In this document: positions 1 to 5,136 of the stretch, piece by piece
Position numbering within the stretch: position 1 is the stretch's first letter
How the letters are laid out: every line of letters begins with the position of its first letter
Assembly (NCBI GenBank): GCA_964373675.1
Contig: CAYJVO010000017.1
Coordinates: 1-14,926 of the forward strand
Direction: 5' to 3'
Source of the DNA: CAYHXN01 sp964373675
Lineage (GTDB): Bacteria > Patescibacteriota > Minisyncoccia > UBA6257 > WO2-44-18
Length of the DNA stretch: 14,926 nt
Translations under genes and position numbers: made by a program
Notes under the pieces: model-generated
The model's database searches: none
What the model saw: only the letters and a program-made list of their open reading frames with translations
What the model was told of the DNA's origin: nothing

Positions 1-38
1 CCCATCACGCTTAGGAGTTCGCTCTTTTTGCGAGCCAT
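1..38 (-). CDS. 5' end of an unidentified minus-strand gene (partial)
   Basis: Only the start of this gene is in the window. Reading leftward from an ATG at 38, it gives Met-Ala-Arg-Lys-Lys-Ser-Glu-Leu-Leu-Ser-Val-Met and then runs off the edge. A Shine-Dalgarno-like GGAAAGG lies at 51-45, about 6 nt before the ATG, and a strong promoter lies at 147-119. That combination makes it a real start and not a chance ATG. The basic N-terminus would suit an RNA- or DNA-binding protein, but twelve residues are too few to name a family. It is one of the few genes here with a conventional SD and a leader of about 74 nt; many others appear leaderless. Confidence 0.6.
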   Translation of the reverse strand, partial: MARKKSELLSVM

Positions 39-40
39 AG

Positions 41-98
41 ATTTCCTTTCCAATAGGCTTGTCTCTTATCCGGTTACAGCCGGACCTAAGACCTGCCT
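41..98 (-). promoter_or_regulatory. Structured 5' leader with nested stem-loop
   Basis: In the leader of the minus-strand gene starting at 38, the RNA can fold as three stacked helices. An outer AGGC/GCCU helix pairs 98-95 with 58-55. A middle UCUUA/UAAGA helix pairs 91-87 with 68-64. An apical UCCGG/CCGGA helix pairs 84-80 with 73-69, with a six-base loop. Asymmetric internal loops and a GG bulge separate them. The SD follows directly downstream. This architecture resembles autoregulatory ribosomal-protein leaders, but I cannot match it to a known class. Confidence 0.45.
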
Positions 99-118
99 GA
101 TTTTTAATGTGCGCTTAG

Positions 119-147
119 ATTGTATATTATATAATACTTTCTGTCAA
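119..147 (-). promoter_or_regulatory. Sigma70-type promoter
   Basis: On the minus strand, a perfect -35 TTGACA (147-142) and a -10 TACAAT (124-119) are separated by exactly 17 bp. Transcription should begin near 112 and run left through the structured leader into the gene starting at 38. This is the best consensus promoter in the window. Confidence 0.8.
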
Positions 148-172
148 GTAATCCCTTAAATCTATAAATCTA

Positions 173-212
173 TTAATTACCTATATCCGCGATCGCGGAT
201 ATAGGTAATTAA
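173..212. repeat. Perfect 40-bp palindrome (left flank of Cas2-like module)
   Basis: This is a loopless, mismatch-free 40-bp palindrome. Its arm ends are TTAATTAC/GTAATTAA, its middle 7-mer is CTATATC, and its core is CGCGATCGCG, with the symmetry centre between 192 and 193. It shares ends and core with the palindrome at 884-927. It lies downstream of the PaaX/Cas2-like gene, so it could act as a transcription end, a protein-binding site or the end of a mobile unit. Confidence 0.95.
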
Positions 213-261
213 CTAAATAAAACCAAACTCAAAATAAATCGGTCTAAAATCAAATTAAAGT

Positions 262-277
262 AAGATAATGTTATCTT
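262..277 (-). terminator. Weak hairpin at the 3' end of the Cas2-like gene
   Basis: AAGATAA and TTATCTT pair around a two-base loop, overlapping the stop codon of the gene that ends at 271. The stem is AT-only and is followed on the minus strand by ACTTTAATTT, not a clean U-run. Termination here is therefore uncertain. Confidence 0.3.
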
Positions 278-834
278 TTTAAAATTCGGTCAAAAATATC
301 GCGCAGATGCAAATCATTATCAATAAAATCAACGACTGCGTATCTAACAAAGGGCCGAATATCGTAAAGCTCTACTAAAAACTCAATCTCGTCTCTGCAA
401 TCATAAGGAAAAACAAAAATGCTCTTTTGGAGTTTATAAAAACCCAAATACTTAAGTTGGAATCGTAAAATATCCCTTGCCTTGTTAAGATTTTTAGGAA
501 TATCAAAAACCACCAACCGCCATTTTTTATCCCATTTCTTTGGAATGCTAATTTTCATTTCATCAACTTTGTAGGTTAGGGCTTTTTTCTTTCCGTCCTC
601 GCTTACAACTATTTGAACAACGCCGTTTTTGGTCTCCCTATAATCAATCAACTTGCTCTGATAAAGCTTTTCAATGGAACGTCTTAAAGCTGCTTGGTTT
701 ATTTTTTCAAATTCCCTCCCTAATTCACGCCATACCCTCCGGCGCTGTCCGGACGTGTAAGCAAAAGCCAATGACACACCGGCCACCAGAAGCAACAAAA
801 TTTTCTTTTGGTTATATCCTAGTCCTTTTGCCAT
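271..834 (-). CDS. PaaX/Cas2-like winged-helix protein (solitary Cas2-like)
   Basis: A 187-residue protein. Residues 11-26 are a hydrophobic helix, residues 40-95 look like a winged-helix domain (NQAALRRSIEKL, then a basic wing), and residues 104-187 form a Cas2/PaaX-C-like ferredoxin fold. The strand KWRLVVFDIP places an Asp at 111, matching the conserved Asp at the end of beta-1 in Cas2 nucleases. GFYKLQKSIFVFPYDC is the second hallmark segment. Proteins of this shape are often labelled Cas2 or PaaX-type repressor in Patescibacteria. There is no cas1, effector or repeat array here, so a CRISPR role is not supported. It could be a repressor, a nuclease or toxin, or the protein of a small mobile unit. 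It stands alone, AT-rich, between two perfect palindromes at 173-212 and 884-927. I see no convincing SD before the ATG at 834. Confidence 0.8.
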   Translation of the reverse strand: MAKGLGYNQKKILLLLVAGVSLAFAYTSGQRRRVWRELGREFEKINQAALRRSIEKLYQSKLIDYRETKNGVVQIVVSEDGKKKALTYKVDEMKISIPKKWDKKWRLVVFDIPKNLNKARDILRFQLKYLGFYKLQKSIFVFPYDCRDEIEFLVELYDIRPFVRYAVVDFIDNDLHLRDIFDRILKR

Positions 835-883
835 ATATTTTAATTAACTTATTTTAGGAAATATATTCTTAAAACATTATTTC

Positions 884-927
884 TCTTAATTACTCTTATA
901 CGCGATCGCGTATAAGAGTAATTAAGA
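884..927. repeat. Perfect 44-bp palindrome (right flank of Cas2-like module)
   Basis: A loopless, mismatch-free 44-bp palindrome upstream of the PaaX/Cas2-like gene. It has TC/GA at the outermost ends, then TTAATTAC/GTAATTAA arms, middle 7-mers TCTTATA/TATAAGA, and the core CGCGATCGCG centred between 905 and 906. Arms and core equal those of 173-212. The middle 7-mer differs at four positions but still pairs perfectly within each palindrome. It could be an operator for the adjacent winged-helix protein, or an element end. Confidence 0.95.
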
Positions 928-1022
928 ATTATTATATAAATGATAAGTAGCCGATGATGATGATGCGGAACTGATGCAAATTAGTATAAATTACATATAA
1001 ATTAGGGCAAACTAGTACAGAT

Positions 1023-1730
1023 TTATTCTGTTAAAAAATCATTGCCCCAGGCGCAGTATTCGCACTCGCTGTGGATTTCCGGCATCGGACCCTTTATTAA
1101 GGCCACAGCATCGCGGAAAACTTTGAGCGCCTCATCGGGTTTAATTTCCACCTTCTTGGGCACCACGTCAAAACGAACTGCGCCGCGTTCGCTAACTTCT
1201 TTGGGAATATAGTAAAGAAGATAAGCGAACCCGGCCGGTTTCATTCCGTTTTCCCACAAAAGCAATCCGTAGCAATTAAGCTGATTTTTATAAAAATCCT
1301 CCCCGCCCGGCTTTACGTCAAAACCGCGGGTTTTATAATCCAGCGGGACAAAAAGCGGGTTTTCAAAAAGACCCTTGCCGGATTTTAAAACGCCGAGGTC
1401 GTCCAGCATGCCGCTTAAAATCGCGCCGGTTTCTGAATCTTCATATGCAAGAGCTGATCGCCAATTGCGCCATTTGTTCAACAATTCCTGATCGGCAAAC
1501 AATTCCACACCATCAATTTTCCCATCCAATTCCGGTGGAACTTTGCCTACGTTCCGGTACTTATCAAAATAGTCCTTTATTAAAAGATCCATGCCGCCGG
1601 GCAGTGAAGGAAAAATCCCCCGCGGCCGATGAATACCTTTCGCTTGCTCCAGCCAAAAACACTTCGGGCATTCCAGAAAAACATTGAGCGTTGAAGGCGA
1701 CAAACGAAGTTTTCCATCCTTTGATTTCAT
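1023..1730 (-). CDS. Cas4/RecB-like PD-(D/E)XK nuclease with probable Fe-S cluster
   Basis: A 235-residue protein with the RecB/Cas4 nuclease signature: Asp110/Asp111 in GMLDDLGV, then LDYKTR with Asp131 and Lys133, then the Q-x3-Y motif at Gln150 and Tyr154. Two cysteine pairs frame the fold, Cys21/Cys24 (ECPKC) near the N-terminus and Cys223/Cys226 (CEYC) at the C-terminus. This is the usual four-Cys 4Fe-4S clamp of Cas4 and AddB nucleases. Expected activity is Mg-dependent cleavage or resection of DNA ends. The start at 1730 is supported by a -10 box TATACT only 8 nt upstream. It is separated from the pilin gene behind it by short direct repeats and a terminator, so it is probably transcribed alone. 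Nothing shows that it works with the nearby Cas2-like protein. Confidence 0.8.
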   Translation of the reverse strand: MKSKDGKLRLSPSTLNVFLECPKCFWLEQAKGIHRPRGIFPSLPGGMDLLIKDYFDKYRNVGKVPPELDGKIDGVELFADQELLNKWRNWRSALAYEDSETGAILSGMLDDLGVLKSGKGLFENPLFVPLDYKTRGFDVKPGGEDFYKNQLNCYGLLLWENGMKPAGFAYLLYYIPKEVSERGAVRFDVVPKKVEIKPDEALKVFRDAVALIKGPMPEIHSECEYCAWGNDFLTE

Positions 1731-1738
1731 TACGCTTT

Positions 1739-1744
1739 AGTATA
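1739..1744 (-). promoter_or_regulatory. Probable -10 box for a leaderless transcript
   Basis: TATACT on the minus strand ends 8 nt before the ATG at 1730, which would put the transcription start at or next to the start codon. No good -35 is visible; the region where it should lie is occupied by the short direct repeats. Confidence 0.45.
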
Positions 1745-1782
1745 CTAGTGGCTAGTCCCTAGTGGCTAGTCCCTAGTGGCTA
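1745..1782. repeat. Short tandem direct repeat, 14-bp unit
   Basis: The unit CTAGTGGCTAGTCC occurs at 1745-1758 and 1759-1772, followed by a partial copy (CTAGTGGCTA) at 1773-1782. Each unit also contains overlapping CTAG-rich half-sites. The copies abut directly with no spacers. Confidence 0.9.
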
Positions 1783-1783
1783 A

Positions 1784-1807
1784 CAAAAAAGCCGATTGAA
1801 ATCGGCT
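1784..1807 (-). terminator. Rho-independent terminator of the pilin-like gene
   Basis: On the minus strand, AGCCGAT pairs with ATCGGCT around a four-base loop (1807-1790) and is followed by TTTTTTG. It begins two bases after the stop codon of the pilin-like gene. Confidence 0.85.
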
Positions 1808-1808
1808 A

Positions 1809-2183
1809 TTACTTATCCTCTTCCGGATCATTCAAAAAGCGAATGTTGTAAACATTCGTAATCTTTGCCCTGTACAATCGCAAGGATCGGTTTTCATCAA
1901 TAATTCTTACGCGCAGAATTGCTCTGTAAGTTTCTTTCTTTGACAATAAATAACCTTTAAGTTTGCTGTAAGGATCGTCAAGAACAAACATTGTTCCATC
2001 ATCTTGAACTAAATGCCAGGCCAAACCGTCAACCGCATCCGCCACTGCGTATTTTTGCCAATTCATTACTCCTTCAATTTTCTTGTCTTCTAAAGCAACT
2101 AATCCTGGAACTGTAAGAGCAACAATGATAGCAAGGATCGCAATAACTATCAGTACCTTAATCAAGGTAAAACCATGCTTCAT
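1809..2183 (-). CDS. Type IV pilin-like / pseudopilin protein
   Basis: Starting at the ATG at 2183 gives a 124-residue protein with a type III signal: a four-residue leader Met-Lys-His-Gly, then Phe-Thr-Leu-Ile-Lys and about 20 hydrophobic residues (VLIVIAILAIIVALTVPGL). Prepilin peptidase would cut after Gly4 and methylate Phe. An in-frame start six codons further upstream would only lengthen the leader atypically. The oddity is Lys at mature position 5, where nearly all pilins carry Glu for subunit registration. The soluble part (residues 30-124) has no family I recognise. It is divergent from smpB across a 63-bp gap, and a possible -10 (GATAAT at 2199-2194) would make its mRNA nearly leaderless. 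It is a single gene with its own terminator and no pilus assembly genes nearby. Confidence 0.75.
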   Translation of the reverse strand: MKHGFTLIKVLIVIAILAIIVALTVPGLVALEDKKIEGVMNWQKYAVADAVDGLAWHLVQDDGTMFVLDDPYSKLKGYLLSKKETYRAILRVRIIDENRSLRLYRAKITNVYNIRFLNDPEEDK

Positions 2184-2211
2184 GATCGCATCGATTATCA
2201 AATTTCCGGTT

Positions 2212-2240
2212 TTAAGATTACCACGCCTTTAATATATAAT
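2212..2240 (+). promoter_or_regulatory. smpB-ssrA promoter, leaderless type
   Basis: A perfect -10 TATAAT at 2235-2240 is preceded after 17 bp by TTAAGA (2212-2217), a 4/6 match to the -35 consensus. The expected start of transcription falls at about 2247, which is the A of the smpB ATG, so the mRNA would have no leader. Confidence 0.65.
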
Positions 2241-2246
2241 CAAGTC

Positions 2247-2696
2247 ATGAGCGGGGCGTTATCAGAAAACCGAAAAGCTTATTTCAATTATGAAATCCTG
2301 GAGACATTTGAAGCAGGTATTGAACTGAAAGGTTTTGAAGTAAAAGCCATAAAATCCGGCAAGGCCAGCTTGACCGGCGCTTTCGCGCTGATCCGCGGAG
2401 GCGAAGCGTGGATTACCAATATGGATATCCCGCCATATCAGCCAAAAAATACCCCTGCCGATTACGAACCGGACCGAACCCGTCGCCTGCTTTTGAATAA
2501 AAAAGAAATCGGCTATTTAACCGGAAAAATGGAATCGGATAGATTGACATTAGTGCCATTAAAGTTGTATACTAAAGGCCGTCGAGTTAAAATACTTTTA
2601 GGCCTTGCCCGCGGCAAACGCAAATATGAAAAACGCGAAAAAATTCAAAAACGGGAAACCGCAAAAGAAATTCGGCGCACGTTAAAAACTAGATAA
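2247..2696 (+). CDS. smpB: SsrA-binding protein SmpB
   Basis: A 149-residue protein, the usual SmpB size. It binds tmRNA and delivers it to stalled ribosomes for trans-translation. Hallmarks are NRKAYFNYEILETFEAGI near the N-terminus, LKGFEVKAIKSGKASL (the tmRNA-binding beta-barrel), and the basic C-terminal tail GKRKYEKREKIQKRETAKEI, which occupies the mRNA channel. I chose the ATG at 2247, where the family normally starts and where the promoter predicts a leaderless message. An in-frame ATG 72 nt upstream (2175) would add residues encoded over the promoter and the opposing gene. The stop ends at 2696 and tmRNA begins at 2698, so both are almost certainly cut from one transcript. Confidence 0.95.
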   Translation: MSGALSENRKAYFNYEILETFEAGIELKGFEVKAIKSGKASLTGAFALIRGGEAWITNMDIPPYQPKNTPADYEPDRTRRLLLNKKEIGYLTGKMESDRLTLVPLKLYTKGRRVKILLGLARGKRKYEKREKIQKRETAKEIRRTLKTR

Positions 2697-2697
2697 T

Positions 2698-2998
2698 GGG
2701 AGTGATCAGCTTCGACAAAATAACTTCTTATGCATTGCAGGCCGAGTTGCTGAATCTCGCTAAACTCCAGCAAACTAATAATTGCTAACTCTAAATTAGC
2801 ATTCGCCTACGCTTAAACGCCTAGACGACATCGGCGGCCTGACGCCTTATAAGGCCATCACTGATGTTATAAATAGGGATCGGAACATCAACCGTACGAA
2901 TTCCGGCGTGAAGTTCTTAAACCAACGAATTCGCTTTTAAGCTTGTAGATGGTGTATAAGAAATGTTTTGGACGTGGGTGCAATTCCCACCACTTCCA
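2698..2998 (+). ncRNA. ssrA: tmRNA (ssrA)
   Basis: This is a one-piece tmRNA of about 301 nt. The acceptor stem pairs GGGAGTG (2698-2704) with CACTTCC (2991-2997), with one G-U pair and the discriminator A at 2998. CCA is not encoded, since CAA follows. The TTCGAC of the D-loop region (2711-2716) and the 3' GGACGTGGG / CCCAC T-arm match the family. The tag reading frame at 2784-2816 encodes Ala-Asn-Ser-Lys-Leu-Ala-Phe-Ala-Tyr-Ala and then TAA, the same length as the E. coli tag. The T-loop reads TGCAATT, with G where T (pseudouridine 55) is expected. It lies one nucleotide after smpB and is followed immediately by a strong terminator. Confidence 0.95.
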
Positions 2999-3045
2999 CA
3001 AAACAAAAACCGGTCCGATGACCCTCGGACCGGTTTTTGTTTTGT
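2998..3045 (+). terminator. Strong terminator of smpB-ssrA, bidirectional
   Basis: A 21-bp perfect stem (2998-3018 with 3025-3045) has a six-base loop. Its GC-rich centre (CCGGTCCGA/TCGGACCGG) is flanked by A-run and T-run arms, giving TTTTTGTTTT on the plus strand and the equivalent on the minus strand. It can therefore also stop typA transcription from the right. Confidence 0.9.
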
Positions 3046-3046
3046 A

Positions 3047-3086
3047 ATTGCTATCCCGCGGGATAGCAATGTCTGACGCGTCAGAC
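3047..3086. repeat. Two abutting perfect palindromes (24 bp and 16 bp)
   Basis: Positions 3047-3070 form a perfect 24-bp palindrome centred on CCCGCGGG with arms ATTGCTAT/ATAGCAAT. Positions 3071-3086 (GTCTGACGCGTCAGAC) form a second perfect palindrome with no base between them. Both lie just past the typA stop. Related cores recur in opposite order at 5003-5074, on the other side of typA. Confidence 0.9.
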
Positions 3087-3106
3087 CTCTATCAGTCCAA
3101 TTATTG

Positions 3107-4900
3107 TTAATTTTTGCGACGGTCGTTCGCTTTTAAAATTGCTTTTCGTAACCGGATGTTCTTCGGCGTTACTTCCACTAACTCATCGTCAGCAATAAAC
3201 TCCAAAGCCTCCTCCAAAGAAAGCGTCCGCGGCATTTCCAAACCCTCCTGAACGCCAAAATTTTTCGTGCGGTAATTGGTCAGCTCTTTGGCCTTGCAGA
3301 TATTGACTGATATATCGCCCTCTTTAGAATTTTCGCCGACAATCATTCCTTCATACACTGGCACGCCGGGACCAATAAAAAGTTGGCCGCGGCTCTGCGC
3401 GTTAATCAAACCATAACTGTTGGACTCTCCCGCTTCGTGAGCAATCAACGATCCGCGATTTCTTCCAGGCAATTCGCCTTTAAAATCCTGATAGCTTAAA
3501 AACAAAGCGTTAATAATCCCTTCGCCTTTAGTGGCGGTAAGAAATTCATTGCGAAAACCAATCAATCCCCGCGTGGGAATTTCAAAATCCATGCGAGCAA
3601 CGCTGTTGTCTACCCGCATATCTTTCATCACGCCCAACCGCTTGCCCATCATTTCAATTACTGTCCCGGTAAATTCTTCCGGCACTTCCATCGAAGCCAG
3701 CTCCACGGGCTCCTGCTTCTTACCGTCAACTTCTTTAAAAATTACCTGCGGCCGCGAAACTTGAAACTCGTATCCTTCGCGCCGCATTTTTTCAATCAAT
3801 ATCGCCAAGTGTAATTCACCACGGCCGGAAATAATCCACTGATCAGGATTAATCTGTTGAATCCGTAAAGCGACGTCGGTTTCAATTTCTTTTTCCAATC
3901 GCTCCTTTAAATTTCTGGAGGTGCAATACTGTCCTTCCTTGCCGGCAAACGGAGAAGTGTTCACGCTAAAAGTCATTTTTACCGTCGGCTCTTCAATAGC
4001 GATCGGCGGCAAAGCTATCGGATTTTCCGGATCGGAAATGGTCTCACCGATGGAAATGTCCGGAATGCCCGCAATCGCCACGATATCGCCCGCCTCCGCT
4101 GAATCCACATCAATCCGACTTAACCCTTCAAAAAGCATTACCGAGGTCAGTTGGATTTTTTTGATTTTTCCGTCGCGGGCAATATGCGCCACCCAGGCGC
4201 CCTTTTTCAAAATGCCGGAATACAGCCGCCCGATGGCAATTTTTCCTTTGTAGTTATCGTAGGTCAGGTTTACCGTCAGCATTTGTAAGGATTTGCCGGC
4301 TTCCGCCTTAGGAGTAGGAATATATTTCACAATTGCTTCAAAAAGCGGCTGAATATTATCCATTTTAGAAAGATCCGAATCCAGTCCCGCCTTGCCTAAA
4401 GCGCCGGCGGCATAAACCACCGGATAATTCGCCTGTTCATCCGTCGCGCCAAGTTCAATAAAAAGATCAAAAATGGCGTTTAACGTCCAATCCGGCCGAG
4501 CGCTCGGCTTATCAATTTTATTAATTACCACGATCACCTTGTGTTCCGCCTGCAAAGCTTTACGTAAAACAAATTTTGTCTGCGGCATCGGCCCTTCTTT
4601 GGCATCAACTAAAAGCAAAACTCCGTCCACTATGTTCATAATGCGCTCCACCTCCCCGCCAAAATCAGCGTGTCCGGGAGTGTCCACAATATTGATTTTT
4701 GTGTCGCCATACATCACCGCGGCATTTTTAGAAAAAATCGTAATCCCGCGCTCTCGCTCCAACTCATTAAAATCCATGATTAAATTCTTTTGTGCATCGG
4801 CCTTCAACCAAAAATTCTTTGATTGTTTAAGCAACGCGTCCACAAGCGTTGTCTTTCCATGATCAACATGGGCAATAATGGCTACATTCCGTATATTCAT
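3107..4900 (-). CDS. typA: Translational GTPase TypA/BipA
   Basis: A 597-residue ribosome-binding GTPase, close to the usual 600 or so. With the ATG at 4900 as residue 1, the G1 P-loop is AHVDHGKT (10-17), the G2 region RGIT is at 51-54, G3 DTPGH at 73-77 and G4 NKID at 127-130. The later EF-G-like domains include IISGRGELHLAILIEKMRREG, and the TypA-specific C-terminal part includes TRGLIGFRNEFLTATKGEG. This separates it from LepA and EF-G. TypA is involved in 50S assembly, cold and stress adaptation. An in-frame start 26 codons upstream would add non-homologous sequence across the promoter. It is transcribed toward the tmRNA terminator and bracketed by palindromes on both sides. Confidence 0.95.
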   Translation of the reverse strand: MNIRNVAIIAHVDHGKTTLVDALLKQSKNFWLKADAQKNLIMDFNELERERGITIFSKNAAVMYGDTKINIVDTPGHADFGGEVERIMNIVDGVLLLVDAKEGPMPQTKFVLRKALQAEHKVIVVINKIDKPSARPDWTLNAIFDLFIELGATDEQANYPVVYAAGALGKAGLDSDLSKMDNIQPLFEAIVKYIPTPKAEAGKSLQMLTVNLTYDNYKGKIAIGRLYSGILKKGAWVAHIARDGKIKKIQLTSVMLFEGLSRIDVDSAEAGDIVAIAGIPDISIGETISDPENPIALPPIAIEEPTVKMTFSVNTSPFAGKEGQYCTSRNLKERLEKEIETDVALRIQQINPDQWIISGRGELHLAILIEKMRREGYEFQVSRPQVIFKEVDGKKQEPVELASMEVPEEFTGTVIEMMGKRLGVMKDMRVDNSVARMDFEIPTRGLIGFRNEFLTATKGEGIINALFLSYQDFKGELPGRNRGSLIAHEAGESNSYGLINAQSRGQLFIGPGVPVYEGMIVGENSKEGDISVNICKAKELTNYRTKNFGVQEGLEMPRTLSLEEALEFIADDELVEVTPKNIRLRKAILKANDRRKN

Positions 4901-4912
4901 GCTAAGCTTAAA

Positions 4913-4941
4913 ATAATACCATAAAATTTGTTGTTTGACAA
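4913..4941 (-). promoter_or_regulatory. typA promoter
   Basis: On the minus strand, TTGTCA (4941-4936) and TATTAT (4918-4913) are separated by 17 bp. Transcription would begin near 4906, leaving a leader of only about five nucleotides before the ATG at 4900. Confidence 0.7.
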
Positions 4942-5002
4942 ATACTTGCTGGGTACATTCAACTCTGAAGCGCAACACCCGTTAACTCGCAAAATGCCCG
5001 AT

Positions 5003-5030
5003 AAGGCACTTTGACGCGTCAAAGTGCCTT
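5003..5030. repeat. Perfect 28-bp palindrome with GACGCGTC core
   Basis: A loopless palindrome centred between 5016 and 5017, with arms AAGGCACTT/AAGTGCCTT around TGACGCGTCA. That ten-base core is identical to the one at 3071-3086. It lies between the divergent typA and infC genes. Confidence 0.9.
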
Positions 5031-5048
5031 GATTTTACTATTGTGCCC

Positions 5049-5074
5049 CATTATCCCGCCATGGCTGGATAATG
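5049..5074. repeat. 26-bp palindrome with GCCATGGC core, one mismatch
   Basis: CATTATCC/GGATAATG arms flank GCCATGGC with a single C/T mismatch pair (5057/5066). The TATCCCGC motif is shared with the palindrome at 3047-3070. It lies in the infC upstream region. Confidence 0.85.
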
Positions 5075-5105
5075 AAGTATTGTATCGAAGTGTTGCACTT
5101 ACTTG

Positions 5106-5133
5106 TTGAACTTAGCCTGGCAACCTCTAATTT
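5106..5133 (+). promoter_or_regulatory. Possible infC promoter
   Basis: TTGAAC (5106-5111) and TAATTT (5128-5133) are 16 bp apart, which would start transcription around 5140, inside the longest possible infC frame. Matches are moderate. Confidence 0.35.
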
Positions 5134-5136
5134 TAT

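Noticed and set aside
928..1022. A small gene or RNA in the gap right of the second palindrome
   Set aside because: I see only AT-rich sequence with a GATGATGATGATG stretch; no open frame with a start signal and no stable stem.
271..1730. A type I or II CRISPR-Cas locus
   Set aside because: Only a solitary Cas2-fold protein and a Cas4-like nuclease are present. There is no cas1, effector, leader or repeat-spacer array.
1745..1782. Tandem CTAGTGGCTAGTCC repeats as a mini CRISPR array
   Set aside because: The units abut with no spacers and are only 14 bp long; this is a simple tandem repeat.
2175..2246. Longer N-terminus for SmpB from an upstream ATG
   Set aside because: The added 24 residues lack SmpB similarity, cover the smpB promoter and overlap the start of the divergent pilin-like gene.
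2971..2998. A separate tRNA gene at the 3' end of tmRNA
   Set aside because: The T-arm and acceptor strand pair with the 5' end at 2698; there is no anticodon arm, so this is the tRNA-like domain of tmRNA.
3531..4862. Plus-strand open frames opposite typA
   Set aside because: Antisense shadows of a well-conserved gene, with no start signals or recognisable motifs.
4901..4978. Longer N-terminus for TypA
   Set aside because: The extension lies over a good promoter, and the family starts at the Met just before IRNVAIIAHVDHGK.
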